Shown in pieces: positions 17,637 through 26,570 of a stretch of 60,346 nucleotides of DNA. This stretch comes from Paenibacillus camelliae (GTDB lineage Bacteria > Bacillota > Bacilli > Paenibacillales > Paenibacillaceae). The DNA is taken from assembly GCF_023715345.1 (NCBI RefSeq), contig NZ_JAMBNY010000023.1, positions 1 to 60,346 on the forward strand, in the 5' to 3' direction. The position numbers and the translations under genes were made by a program. Under the pieces are notes generated by a model, which did not search any database, was not told where the DNA came from, and saw only the letters and a program-made list of their open reading frames with translations. Position 1 is the stretch's first letter, and every line of letters begins with the position of its first letter.

Positions 17637-18950
17637 TTACAATGAATTAGCTATGTCTGCGCTTGCTGACATCGTCGCTTGTCTTCTAAGCTTGTTATGT
17701 CCGAATAAGGTGAATAACGACGGTTCACGATAATTCTCTAAATACTTGGCATGACCATCAGGTGCCATAATAATTCCTAGCTGGTGATGCTCATCAGAAA
17801 ATCTTGCTCGCTGTGCAAACTTTACATCTCCATTAACGTTTAACAGCTCGAGCTTGCAGAATGCCGGATTGATCGACATCGCTTCATATAGCTCATCTAA
17901 TGTATTTACGGCCTTTCCGTTCGCCTTAAGTACTGTATCACCCGCTTCTATTCCCATATGGACAGCAGGTGAATGTTCGACAATTGCCAGTACGCGCAGA
18001 CCTTTATCTAATGGTCCATAGCGCGGAGCATACTTGCTTTCATGCCAATGATTAATCCAATGTACGAGCTCAAAGGAGAGCAGCATACCGATTGAAGCTA
18101 CCCAAAGCAATGGAGTTACCCACCAAGAAGCAATAGAGATCGTTAGAATCAGTACCGAGTAAACGAGCCACTGATTAGAAATACGCTTAATGAGCATAGC
18201 CGGACTGACGGAGTGTGTCATGCCGGTTACACCGAGCAGCAACGGACAGGCGAGCAACAACCAAGCTCCCGTGCCAGCTGTTAAAAAGAATGGCTGAATG
18301 GCTTGGCTAGCAAAGGATACCGCACCAGCCGTATCTGACGCTACAGGCATGAACAAAAAGATTGGTGCTGCCCAATAGCCCTGAAGCACATAGCCGCCGA
18401 TCACTTTGCCGCGCTTGCCTGACATATAAATCGGACTTACAAAATGCTTCCCTTGCCATCTAACTAAAAGCGATTGTGCCAGCGACATTAACGAAGCGAC
18501 AACCAGTATGCTTACGGGCTGTAGCTCAAGCAGTGACTGATAGATCTCCCCAGCTACATCATTTAGCGTAAGCGGTCCGACCGCTTTGGCTGCCAAATGC
18601 AATAACGTAACGACCGAGGCGCTATACACAATACCCGCAAAGCGCAACCGAATCAGCATGAGTACGATCGAAACGCCCCATAGCCACCACACGGTCGATG
18701 CAGAGAAGGTAAATCCGAGCAATACTGTAACGATAGATACAGCAATGGAGGCTATTGCCCCACCTATTAACGCGTAAACGAACGGCTTTACCCAAGCTCG
18801 AAGTCTTACCGAGAACATCGCTCTTTCCAATCTGGTACGAAAGCTAAAAACAAGCAATAGAAAAATAAGCGACAAATAAAACACCGGATGCATTAGCAAC
18901 GACAGCAATGCCTTCCCTATTAAAATGAGCCATAGCTCTACATGATTCAA
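17637..18950 (-). CDS. minJ: MinJ-like PDZ-domain membrane protein (division topology)
   Basis: About 437 residues. The first ~330 residues contain seven or eight hydrophobic segments (for example LILIGKALLSLLM, LSLIFLLLVF, VSIVLMLI), followed by a cytoplasm-facing PDZ domain near the C-terminus (LAIVEHSPAVHMGIEAGDTV). In B. subtilis MinJ bridges DivIVA and MinD, and the gene lies between uvrB and ctpB, exactly this context. The start is uncertain: TTG at 18950 has GAGGG 8 nt upstream and is preferred; the frame stays open to 19016 but has no usable ribosome site there. It could also be described only as a PDZ membrane protein if the MinJ assignment fails. Confidence 0.72.
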   Translation of the reverse strand: MNHVELWLILIGKALLSLLMHPVFYLSLIFLLLVFSFRTRLERAMFSVRLRAWVKPFVYALIGGAIASIAVSIVTVLLGFTFSASTVWWLWGVSIVLMLIRLRFAGIVYSASVVTLLHLAAKAVGPLTLNDVAGEIYQSLLELQPVSILVVASLMSLAQSLLVRWQGKHFVSPIYMSGKRGKVIGGYVLQGYWAAPIFLFMPVASDTAGAVSFASQAIQPFFLTAGTGAWLLLACPLLLGVTGMTHSVSPAMLIKRISNQWLVYSVLILTISIASWWVTPLLWVASIGMLLSFELVHWINHWHESKYAPRYGPLDKGLRVLAIVEHSPAVHMGIEAGDTVLKANGKAVNTLDELYEAMSINPAFCKLELLNVNGDVKFAQRARFSDEHHQLGIIMAPDGHAKYLENYREPSLFTLFGHNKLRRQATMSASADIANSL

Positions 18951-19042
18951 AGCATACACCCTCTCATCATATGATGACGAAAACAAAAAAGGCGGTCTCT
19001 TATAGAAAGAAACCAACCTTTAAATCATTCGACACCTATTGA

Positions 19043-20506
19043 TTATTTCCTGCCAGCTATTTCTATAGCCTTTTGCAGCTGAGGATCATTCGCTTTGTCT
19101 CGAATGAACGCAATGATCTTTTCTTCCAACTTGGCAGATGTTTGCTTATTGATTACGCCCGTACTGCTGAGGGAATGATCCTTTTGGAATTTACGAACGG
19201 CCTCACTCGTTTTCTTGCTAAAGTAGCCATCCTCGCGATCAACACTATAGCCTAGCGTATCCAGCATAATTTGTGCACTGCGGATCTTTTCGCTTAGTTG
19301 ATCTTCCTTCAGCTCCTCATCATCATTCAGATTCAGACGAGCGATACTGTAAACGAGCGGTGGTTCAACAACGATATTAGGTGTAACCCCTGTCTCATTG
19401 ATCCAATTCCCCTTAGGTGTTAGCCACTTAGCAATGGTCATCTTAATTAGTCCACCATCATCAAACAGCTGATTGTAGCTAACCTGAACCGTACCCTTAC
19501 CATAGGTTTGCTCGCCTACTACAGTCGCTCCCGCGCCTTCCTGTAAAGCACCTGCTAATATCTCAGATGCGCTGGCACTTCCACCATTGGTTAGCACAGC
19601 AATTGGATACTTCTTCTGCTCGCCGCCGGTTGCGTAGGTTTTATCCCGTTTGCCAGAACGACCTTCTACCTGAACAACGACAGTGCCTTCCTTCATCATC
19701 AGCTGAGCGATTTCCACAACATCCTGCAGCACGCCACCCGGATTGTTGCGAACATCAATCACTAAGCCCTTCAAACCCTTTTCTTCAAGTGCAGCGAGCT
19801 CTTCGGCAAAGCGCTCTGATGTGTTTTGCGAAAACTGAGTGATTTCGATTAGACCAATGCCTTGCTCATCGATGTCGCTATATACCGTCTCGATATCAAT
19901 ATCATCTCGAATTAACACGACTGTAATCGCATCGGAATGTCCGCTTCGCATCACTTCCAGCTTTGCTTTCGTTCCTTTTTCTCCACGTATAAGCTCTACA
20001 GCTTCTTGTAGTGTTAGGCCAGCTAAGCTTTCTCCGTTCACTGATAAAATAATATCTTTTGCGAGCAGACCACCTCGCTCTGCAGGAGAGCCCTTGATTG
20101 GCGACACGACAACTACCTGACCGTTTTCTAGAGAAACCTCTGCTCCTATGCCAGAGAATGATCCCTCGATCGATTGTGAAAACCTATTTGCAACCTCTGC
20201 TTCCATATACACGGAATATGGATCATCCAGTGCATTCATCATGCCTGAGATCGCTCCATCAATCAATTTCTCGCGATCAATTTCCGTTACATAATTTGTT
20301 TGCAGCAGATCAAGCACCGTATTTAACTGCTTAAGTTCTGCTTCGGTCATTTTCGTGCCTTGATCAGTCGCCGCTGATGCGACAGACGTTGACGCTGCAA
20401 CGGGAACCACCTCTTCCAGCTTGTCCGTTACAAACATCGTAACTAGGATCGTAGCGAAAACAGAAAGCGTAACGAGCATGGCTACCGTACGTCCTTTTAC
20501 TTGCAT
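19043..20506 (-). CDS. ctpB: Carboxy-terminal processing peptidase (S41), CtpB-like
   Basis: A 487-residue secreted or membrane-anchored serine protease. N-terminal signal anchor (about 7-28), PDZ domain (about 95-180, SFSGIGAEVS ... GGLLAKDIILSVNG), S41 catalytic core with serine in NGGSASASEIL and lysine in EQTYGKGTVQ, then a peptidoglycan-binding domain (about 405-465). In B. subtilis CtpB cleaves SpoIVFA during sporulation. Location between minJ and the EnvC-like gene agrees with the Bacillales order ftsE-ftsX-envC-like-ctpB-minJ. The ribosome site is weak (GGTGGTG). Confidence 0.92.
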   Translation of the reverse strand: MQVKGRTVAMLVTLSVFATILVTMFVTDKLEEVVPVAASTSVASAATDQGTKMTEAELKQLNTVLDLLQTNYVTEIDREKLIDGAISGMMNALDDPYSVYMEAEVANRFSQSIEGSFSGIGAEVSLENGQVVVVSPIKGSPAERGGLLAKDIILSVNGESLAGLTLQEAVELIRGEKGTKAKLEVMRSGHSDAITVVLIRDDIDIETVYSDIDEQGIGLIEITQFSQNTSERFAEELAALEEKGLKGLVIDVRNNPGGVLQDVVEIAQLMMKEGTVVVQVEGRSGKRDKTYATGGEQKKYPIAVLTNGGSASASEILAGALQEGAGATVVGEQTYGKGTVQVSYNQLFDDGGLIKMTIAKWLTPKGNWINETGVTPNIVVEPPLVYSIARLNLNDDEELKEDQLSEKIRSAQIMLDTLGYSVDREDGYFSKKTSEAVRKFQKDHSLSSTGVINKQTSAKLEEKIIAFIRDKANDPQLQKAIEIAGRK

Positions 20507-20661
20507 CTACTTTACACCACCTATTCCTGTATACTCTGGCTAGACCAACTTAGTATATGACAATGACATTTCAAATATTTATCTATATCAACAATAACAA
20601 CAAATCAAGAAGTCAACAAGTCAAATTCAATCAATAGGTTACGCGTTCGATAAGACAACAA

Positions 20662-20688
20662 TAGGCGGTCTATTGGATAGACAGCCTA
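20662..20688 (-). terminator. Hairpin after the EnvC-like gene
   Basis: Stem TAGGCGGTCTA / TAGACAGCCTA (one mismatch) with a 5-nt loop, 12 bp past the stop at 20701. Downstream minus-strand sequence TTGTTGTCTT is only moderately T-rich. Confidence 0.5.
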
Positions 20689-20700
20689 CTGTGCAACAAC

Positions 20701-21921
20701 CTATTTCAAGTAGTTAGACGGATTGACCGGAACCTCGTTTTTACGAACCTCAAAGTGCAAATGCGGTCCCGTAGAATTCCCCGTGCTGCCTACTAAAGCA
20801 ATCTTATCTCCGCGCTTCACTTCCTCGCCTTCTTTAACGAGAATACCATTGTTTTTAATATGAGCGTATAACGTCCATAAGCCATTACCATGATCAATAA
20901 TTACAGTATTGCCGTAACCGCTCGTGTATTTAGCAACGATAACAATCCCAGCTTCTGCCGCATAAATCGGTGTGCCTGATGGAGCACCAAAGTCCGTTCC
21001 GTTATGTGCCTTTTTCTTGCCTGTTATCGGATGTATTCTCATGCCAAAATTAGAAGTAACTCGATACTTAGAATCGATCGGCATACCAAGCTTTCCACCA
21101 GAATATGGATTAGCTAGACGCTTCTTCTCCGCATAAAGTTTAGACAACTCAGAGGCGATCTTAACTAGATTACGTTCCTCTTCTTCCGTAATTTCACTAA
21201 GCTCCTCGTGCAATTCGTGCAGCTCTTCATACTTCTTGCCAAGCTTCGTAATCAGCTCTTCCTTCTCTGCTTCCTTGTTAATCAATACTTGCTCTTCACG
21301 CTTAAGGTCCTCATACATCGCTTCAAGCTCGGCAAGCTGTGTCTCCACTTGCAGCTTCTTATCTTCTACTTCCTGCTGCGCATCTTTAAAGGAATCTAGC
21401 ATTTCACGATCAGATTGAAGAATAATTTGCAAGGAATCGAATCGATCAAGAAAATCACTAAAGCTCGTAGCGCTTAACAGTACCTCAAGATAAGAAACGA
21501 CACCATTGCTGTACATTAAGCGTGTACGCTTCTGCATCAGCTCGTCCTGCTTCTCAACCTGTGCAATGGCTTCTTCCAACTCCTGCTCCGTTAGCTTTAG
21601 CTGTTTTTCTGCTTCATCTACTTTTGCTTCTGTTTTTTCTTTTTCCTTAGATAGCTCACGAATTTCTGCCATGAGCTTGTCACGTTCTGCCTCAAGCTGC
21701 GCCTTTTCGTCCGTCACTTGCTGCTGCTCTTTCGCTACACGCGCTGCTTCTGCAGCTGCTTCTTTTGCACGTTGCTCTGATGCAGCTTTTTCCCGATTCT
21801 TTTCTTCGATTTGCTTCGTAATCTGCGATGCAGTTGTGGCATAACTACTTGGTGAAAGTGCACTTAAGGACACAAGCAGTGCAGCAGTCAGCGTATATGC
21901 AGCTACCTTTTTCATGGACAC
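20701..21921 (-). CDS. EnvC-like murein hydrolase activator / M23 peptidase
   Basis: A 406-residue exported protein. A signal peptide (about 1-28, ending near SSYATTA) is followed by a long coiled coil (about 30-260; runs of Glu, Lys, Gln, Ala) and a C-terminal LytM/M23 domain (about 290-406). Zinc-ligand motifs are visible: HNGTDFG (HxxxD) and HLHFEVR (HxH). In many bacteria such coiled-coil M23 proteins are controlled by FtsEX, whose genes are directly upstream with an 11-bp gap, so FtsEX-gated wall cleavage is a strong inference. Start: GTG at 21921 with AGGTG 9 nt upstream; ATG at 21915 is an alternative. Confidence 0.9.
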   Translation of the reverse strand: MSMKKVAAYTLTAALLVSLSALSPSSYATTASQITKQIEEKNREKAASEQRAKEAAAEAARVAKEQQQVTDEKAQLEAERDKLMAEIRELSKEKEKTEAKVDEAEKQLKLTEQELEEAIAQVEKQDELMQKRTRLMYSNGVVSYLEVLLSATSFSDFLDRFDSLQIILQSDREMLDSFKDAQQEVEDKKLQVETQLAELEAMYEDLKREEQVLINKEAEKEELITKLGKKYEELHELHEELSEITEEEERNLVKIASELSKLYAEKKRLANPYSGGKLGMPIDSKYRVTSNFGMRIHPITGKKKAHNGTDFGAPSGTPIYAAEAGIVIVAKYTSGYGNTVIIDHGNGLWTLYAHIKNNGILVKEGEEVKRGDKIALVGSTGNSTGPHLHFEVRKNEVPVNPSNYLK

Positions 21922-21932
21922 GATTGTTTCAC

Positions 21933-22850
21933 CTACACCTTCAAATATTTTCGAACAGACATCACACTACCCCAGATTCCGATAAAGGAGCCGAGGATAA
22001 TCATCGTTAGCGACGTTAGCGCCATTACTTCCTTAACAGGCAGCAGCTGCATCGTTAAGAAAGACAGTTCATATTGAAATGCATTAATAATTTGATCATA
22101 TCCAATGAGTACAATGGCTGTTGTTAAGACAGAGGTAATGACCCCAATTAGGGCGCCCTCGACAAAGAATGGCCATCTAATAAATGAATTTGTTGCTCCA
22201 ACCATTTTCATAATGCTGATCTCGCGCTGACGCGCAACAATCGTCATACGAATCGTATTGGAGATAAGCAGTACCGCTGTTATTGATAACGCAGCAACAA
22301 CAATATAACCAGCATTACGAATGGCATCCGTTACCTTAAACAACGTTTCAACAATACCTTGACCATACTTTACATCCGCAACTGGAGAGGTCTCATAGGT
22401 TCCGGCGATGCTATGTATCTGATCTGCTACACTTTTTACAAGCTTAGGTTCAAATACTTCCACCGTAAAAGTAATCGGAAGTGGGTTGTTCTCGTTGTTA
22501 TAGCCTTCAAGCCAATCACTATTATCTTCACCCATTCGATCACGTAGCTGGGCTAGTCCTTCTTCCTTGGACACATAAATTAGCTTGCTTACTTCAGGAA
22601 TATTGCCTACCTGCTTTTGAAGGTCTGCAACTACATCGTCTGCGACATCTGTTTCGAGGAACACTCGGATTTGAACCTGACTTTCAATCTGTGAAGCCAT
22701 TGCATTCATGTTTAAAGCTAATAGTATAAATACTCCCAAAATTAAGAGAGAGATAAAAATCGAAGTAATAGAAGCAAAGGACATCCAGCCGTTACGCAGT
22801 ATACTCTTGAAGCCTTCTCTAATGTGTCGTGTTAACGTGCTAAATTTCAT
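21933..22850 (-). CDS. ftsX: Cell-division ABC transporter permease FtsX
   Basis: A 305-residue membrane protein with the FtsX topology: one N-terminal helix (about 25-45, SITSIFISLLILGVFIL), an extracellular domain (about 50-170), and three C-terminal helices. With FtsE it transmits ATP hydrolysis to extracellular hydrolases. The true start is ATG 22850, where the protein begins MKFSTLTRHIREG; the longer frame back to 22988 lies inside ftsE. It overlaps the ftsE 3' end by 11 bp, indicating translational coupling. Confidence 0.95.
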   Translation of the reverse strand: MKFSTLTRHIREGFKSILRNGWMSFASITSIFISLLILGVFILLALNMNAMASQIESQVQIRVFLETDVADDVVADLQKQVGNIPEVSKLIYVSKEEGLAQLRDRMGEDNSDWLEGYNNENNPLPITFTVEVFEPKLVKSVADQIHSIAGTYETSPVADVKYGQGIVETLFKVTDAIRNAGYIVVAALSITAVLLISNTIRMTIVARQREISIMKMVGATNSFIRWPFFVEGALIGVITSVLTTAIVLIGYDQIINAFQYELSFLTMQLLPVKEVMALTSLTMIILGSFIGIWGSVMSVRKYLKV

Positions 22851-23526
22851 ATCCGTACTCCCCTCTTTGCTCATCGCGCACAATATTGCCATGTTCAATA
22901 GCAATGACGCGCTTGCGCATCGAGTTGACAATTTCTTTATTGTGCGTTGCCATGACAATGGTCGTCCCTCGGAAATTAATTTCTTCAAGTAGATTCATAA
23001 TGTCTAAAGATGTATCTGGATCAAGATTTCCTGTCGGCTCATCCGCGACAATAACCGCCGGATTATTCACAATTGCCCGGGCAATAGACACCCTTTGCTG
23101 TTCTCCACCGGATAATTGGGACGGGAAGCTCTTATGTTTATGCTTTAATCCGACAAGTTCCAGCACTTCCATCGTACGCTTCTTAATCACCTTCCGAGGC
23201 GCTTCAATAGCTTCCATAGCAAAGGCTACATTTTCATAGATTGTTAGTTTCGGTAAAAGTCTAAAGTCTTGAAAGATAACGCCAATGTTACGGCGTACGT
23301 ACGGGATTTTGCGCTGCTTCAGCTTCCCGATATTAAAGCCATTCACGAAGATCTCACCTTTTGTCGGGATTTCCTCGCGGTAAATCAGCTTCATGAAGGT
23401 AGATTTCCCTGCCCCTGAAGGTCCAACTAAGTAAACGAACTCATTTCGATCTATCTTGACCGACACTCCGTTAAGTGCACTCGTACCGTCGGCGTACGTT
23501 TTCCATATATCGTGCATTTCTATCAC
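22840..23526 (-). CDS. ftsE: Cell-division ABC transporter ATP-binding protein FtsE
   Basis: A 228-residue ATPase. Walker A GPSGAGKSTFMK, signature LSGGEQQRVSIARA, Walker B VIVADEPTGNLDP and the switch histidine in MATHNKE are all present. The start is assigned to GTG at 23526 (VIEMHDIWKTY) because the ribosome site AGGA lies 9 nt upstream and homologues begin MIxM; the extra 28 codons to 23610 read through the likely promoter. It is the first gene of ftsE-ftsX-envC-like. Confidence 0.95.
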   Translation of the reverse strand: MIEMHDIWKTYADGTSALNGVSVKIDRNEFVYLVGPSGAGKSTFMKLIYREEIPTKGEIFVNGFNIGKLKQRKIPYVRRNIGVIFQDFRLLPKLTIYENVAFAMEAIEAPRKVIKKRTMEVLELVGLKHKHKSFPSQLSGGEQQRVSIARAIVNNPAVIVADEPTGNLDPDTSLDIMNLLEEINFRGTTIVMATHNKEIVNSMRKRVIAIEHGNIVRDEQRGEYGYEI

Positions 23527-23822
23527 GCTATCACATCCTGTAAAAAGTTCAATACTATATGTTCGACAGGTTATGTCTAATTCCTTCAAGGTTCTCCGAT
23601 GATTAGCCAATTTTCACTTTTCTAATTTTTCTCATTTAAGACATTGCGATGTCGAAATCGACAGCATGCAAGCGGCAAAGGCTGCGTAATGTGGCGAGTG
23701 GACTGCTTCTTAGGTTTGTGAAGCTGCCCAACCTTGTTTTAAGAGGCACTATTTTCTCGAGGCTAAAATTAAGGGAATTACTTCTAGTGGTGTTGCATCA
23801 ACTGCTTGCCGCTTGCGCCGTT

Positions 23823-23945
23823 ACGAACTACAATATTGTTCCAATCGCTGTTGTTCGCGGATTTCTATATTAGTTCTTATATAGTAGAAATCCGCAAACA
23901 AAGGCGAACGCTTCGCTTTTCCACAACATCGTTGTTCTCCACTAA
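23823..23945 (-). repeat. R2 repeat copy within a 520-bp intergenic region
   Basis: On the minus strand AAGCGAAGCGTTCGCCTTTG is followed by a hairpin whose stem is GCGGATTTCTA / TAGAAATCCGC, then ACAACAGCGAT. The same blocks in the same order occur at 26437-26513 with a different but self-complementary stem. Outer arms here (GAACAACGATGTTGT and its partner near 23823-23838) also pair, with G-U pairs on the minus strand. The rest of 23527-23979 has no gene; a further inverted pair CAAGCGGCAA / TTGCCGCTTG flanks about 23669-23815. Confidence 0.65.
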
Positions 23946-23979
23946 CTTAGGGGAGAACCTTTATCCAAACAAATAAATA

Positions 23980-24049
23980 CCCAGCTCCCATCCTTAGAAA
24001 GAAGGTTAGCTGGGAACAAAAAAAGATCCCTATAGCCTAGGAATCTTTT
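23980..24049 (-). terminator. Two consecutive terminators after the toxin gene
   Basis: Proximal hairpin 24021-24049 (AAAAGATTCCTA with its partner on the minus strand, then a seven-T run) overlaps the toxin stop codon. A second stem CCCAGCT / AGCTGGG (23980-24014) follows. Confidence 0.7.
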
Positions 24050-24366
24050 CATAATTCTTTTAGTCGCTTAAATGCCTCTATATAAACTTCATTATCCTCT
24101 CTTTTACCGACGAAAATAATCTCAGCAATTTCTGCTTTATCTCCAACAATCCGATATACAATTCGAATACCAGCTTTACGAAACTTTATTTTTCTACAAC
24201 CAATTAACTTTAATCCATGCTTACTTGTTAACTCTTCACCAAGTACATCAGCACGTTCTTCCATTTTAGCGAGTGCAACATTAACAAGTTTTTTAATGGA
24301 ACCATCAAGATTTTTATACTCAATTCTTGCTTCTTCTATAAACACTACTTCAAACTTTTTAACCAT
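24049..24366 (-). CDS. RelE/ParE-family toxin
   Basis: A 105-residue basic protein with the RelE/ParE-like layout: N-terminal helix pair (FIEEARIEYKNL ... ALAKMEERADVL), then strands with KHGLKLIGCRKIKFRKAGIRIVYRI and IIFVGKREDNEVYIEAFKRL. Toxins of this fold are usually mRNA endonucleases or gyrase poisons; which one cannot be told. It begins 2 bp after the antitoxin stop with no clear ribosome site, so translation is probably coupled to the antitoxin. Confidence 0.85.
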   Translation of the reverse strand: MVKKFEVVFIEEARIEYKNLDGSIKKLVNVALAKMEERADVLGEELTSKHGLKLIGCRKIKFRKAGIRIVYRIVGDKAEIAEIIFVGKREDNEVYIEAFKRLKEL

Positions 24367-24368
24367 AA

Positions 24369-24722
24369 CTATTCAAATAATTCCGCATCTGAAATATTGT
24401 TTGGATCGATGCTACGGAACTCTTCGTATTCAGTATCACTTAGAACATCTTTCACGCTATATCGAAGGGTCATTCTATCGGCTGTTTCAAGACGTCGAGC
24501 AATCTCTAGTTCCCAAGTCAATTCTCTTAAAGCTTGAAGTTCCATATACATTTCTTCATATACTTTATAATCCAGCACAACCGTATCCACACAATTGTTT
24601 TCTGAAATGAATTGTGGAAGCTGTTTAGCTTTTTTTCTTATTTCTCCAAAACGTTTGGAAGCATAAGTGGCAGAATTAACTTGATCAACATTAAAGCGTG
24701 GTTTGTCTATTACAATCCCCAC
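24369..24722 (-). CDS. Antitoxin (Phd/YefM-like) partner of the RelE/ParE toxin
   Basis: A 117-residue protein. The N-terminal half (VNSATYASKRFGEIRKKAKQ ... DTVVLDYKVYEEM) follows the Phd/YefM pattern in which a small DNA-binding domain sets up an antitoxin; the C-terminal half is acidic (VLSDTEYEEFRSIDPNNISD) as expected for the toxin-neutralising tail. GTG start with GGAGGAG 8 nt upstream. A -10-like TATACT on the minus strand at 24763-24768 may be the promoter. Small TA pairs like this are usually accessory and mobile. Confidence 0.75.
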   Translation of the reverse strand: MGIVIDKPRFNVDQVNSATYASKRFGEIRKKAKQLPQFISENNCVDTVVLDYKVYEEMYMELQALRELTWELEIARRLETADRMTLRYSVKDVLSDTEYEEFRSIDPNNISDAELFE

Positions 24723-24831
24723 CTTTCATTCTCCTCCCTTCATCATACGCAACCTTTTCATAAAGTATACAATTTAAACCGTAAAATTGGTAGTACGATC
24801 ATACTCATTATGTTAAGGAGACTATACACAG

Positions 24832-24871
24832 AAAAACGAGCATCAGCTTTTGAGGCTAATGCTCGTCTTTT
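24832..24871 (-). terminator. Terminator of the arginine operon
   Basis: ACGAGCAT / ATGCTCGT with an inner AGC/GCT pair, followed by TTTTTC on the minus strand, about 70 bp past the argH stop. Confidence 0.8.
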
Positions 24872-24941
24872 TCTAATCGTAAACCTCTCATTTGGCTGCC
24901 TTAGGCAGTTGGAGGTACGATTTCACATATAAATGTCGTAC

Positions 24942-26357
24942 TTATTGCGAACGCTCTAGATATTCCGCTACCCACGCAGCAGTAGTCTGCATCGCTTGCT
25001 CCGCACGTGCTATAGCTGCTTCTACTTGTGGCTTCGCAGTACCGCCGTATACGTTACGCGCGTTAACCACTTGCTCTGGCTGCAGAACCTCGTAGATACG
25101 ATCATCGAACAGCTCTGAGAATTGCTTGAACTCATCAAGTGAAAGATCAAGCAAGTACTTATTGTTTTCAATACAGTACAGCACGGTTTTACCGATGACT
25201 TCATGCGCTTGACGGAACGGTAGTCCTTTGTTAACAAGGAAGTCCGCAATGTCTGTAGCATTAGAGAAGTCTTGGTTAACTGCTTGACGCATGCGACCTT
25301 GGTTCACCTTCATCGTTGCGATCATCGGCGCAAACAGCTGCAATGCACCTTGCAGCGTTGTTACGGTATCGAACATGCCTTCTTTATCCTCTTGCATATC
25401 TTTGTTATACGCAAGCGGCAAAGATTTCAACACGGTCAATAGCCCCATTAGGTCTCCGTAGACGCGACCTGTTTTACCACGGACTAGCTCCGGTACGTCA
25501 GGATTTTTCTTCTGCGGCATAATGCTGCTGCCCGTACAGAATGCATCATCCAGTTCAACGAAGCTGAATTCGGTGCTAGACCACATAATCAGCTCCTCGC
25601 TTAGGCGAGATAGGTGCATCATAATGATCGAAGCATCCGCTAAAAACTCTAGAATAAAGTCACGATCACTTACAGCATCTAGGCTGTTCTCATACACACG
25701 ATCAAACTTCAGCTGCTCCGCAACAAAATGGCGGTCGATCGGGAATGTCGTTCCTGCAAGTGCACCTGCACCAAGCGGAAGCACATTAATGCGCTTATAG
25801 CTATCCTGCAAACGCTCGATGTCGCGACCAAACATGGACACGTAGGCCATCATATGATGAGCGAATAGAATCGGCTGCGCACGCTGTAGATGTGTATAGC
25901 CTGGCACAATCGTATCGATATTCGCTTTTGCTTGTCCAATCAATGCTTCCTGCAGCTTGCGCAATAGCTCAACAAATTCAACAACGCGCTTACGAAGCCA
26001 TAGATGCATATCAGTAGCGACCTGATCGTTACGGCTGCGGCCCGTATGCAGCTTACCGCCTACTGGTCCAACATCCTCGATAAGTGCCTTCTCGATATTC
26101 ATATGAATATCTTCATCGCTGACAGAAAATTGTTGTTCTCCTGCTTTAATCCGATCAAGCACGCGTAGTAAGCCCGCTTTTATCGTTTCTACATCCTCCT
26201 GTGGCAGGATGCCTTGCTTGCCAAGCATCGTCACATGCGCCAAACTGCCTTGGATATCCTCCTCAGCAAGCGCTTTGTCGAAAGTAATGGATGCTGTATA
26301 TTCTTCAACTAATTGGTCCGTTTTCTTCGTAAAACGTCCACCCCATAGCTTGCTCAC
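24942..26357 (-). CDS. argH: Argininosuccinate lyase
   Basis: A 471-residue enzyme cleaving argininosuccinate to arginine and fumarate, the last biosynthetic step. The family signature GSSIMPQKKNPD is present near residue 280, as are the N-terminal WGGRF and the GYTHLQRAQP loop carrying the catalytic histidine. GTG start with GGGAG 7 nt upstream. It is last in the arg operon, separated from argG by 213 bp that hold an R2 repeat. Confidence 0.98.
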   Translation of the reverse strand: MSKLWGGRFTKKTDQLVEEYTASITFDKALAEEDIQGSLAHVTMLGKQGILPQEDVETIKAGLLRVLDRIKAGEQQFSVSDEDIHMNIEKALIEDVGPVGGKLHTGRSRNDQVATDMHLWLRKRVVEFVELLRKLQEALIGQAKANIDTIVPGYTHLQRAQPILFAHHMMAYVSMFGRDIERLQDSYKRINVLPLGAGALAGTTFPIDRHFVAEQLKFDRVYENSLDAVSDRDFILEFLADASIIMMHLSRLSEELIMWSSTEFSFVELDDAFCTGSSIMPQKKNPDVPELVRGKTGRVYGDLMGLLTVLKSLPLAYNKDMQEDKEGMFDTVTTLQGALQLFAPMIATMKVNQGRMRQAVNQDFSNATDIADFLVNKGLPFRQAHEVIGKTVLYCIENNKYLLDLSLDEFKQFSELFDDRIYEVLQPEQVVNARNVYGGTAKPQVEAAIARAEQAMQTTAAWVAEYLERSQ

Positions 26358-26381
26358 GTGTTAACTCCCTTCCTATAACAA

Positions 26382-26560
26382 GCGATATAAGCTGAACAAC
26401 TAGCTTCTTGAAGCAGAATGTGAAATGATTCTGAAGAAGCGAAGCGGTCGCCTTTGTCCACAAATTTCTACTTTGAATTTTAATCATAGAAATTTGGGGG
26501 ACAACAGCGATCGTAAGAATATTTCACAGTCTGCCCAATTACCAGTTCAGCTTATATCGC
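26382..26560. repeat. R2 repeat copy with 16-bp perfect terminal inverted repeats
   Basis: GCGATATAAGCTGAAC (26382-26397) is repeated exactly in inverse orientation at 26545-26560. Inside is the R2 core: AAGCGAAGCGGTCGCCTTTG, stem CAAATTTCTA / TAGAAATTTG, then ACAACAGCGAT (26437-26513, plus strand). A further arm pair GTGAAAT / ATTTCAC lies between. It fills almost the whole argG-argH gap. Confidence 0.75.
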
Positions 26561-26570
26561 GTCGTTTAAT

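Noticed and set aside
22851..22988. FtsX start 46 codons upstream
   Set aside because: The extra sequence lies inside ftsE; homologues begin at MKFSTLTRHIREG and GGGGAG precedes that ATG.
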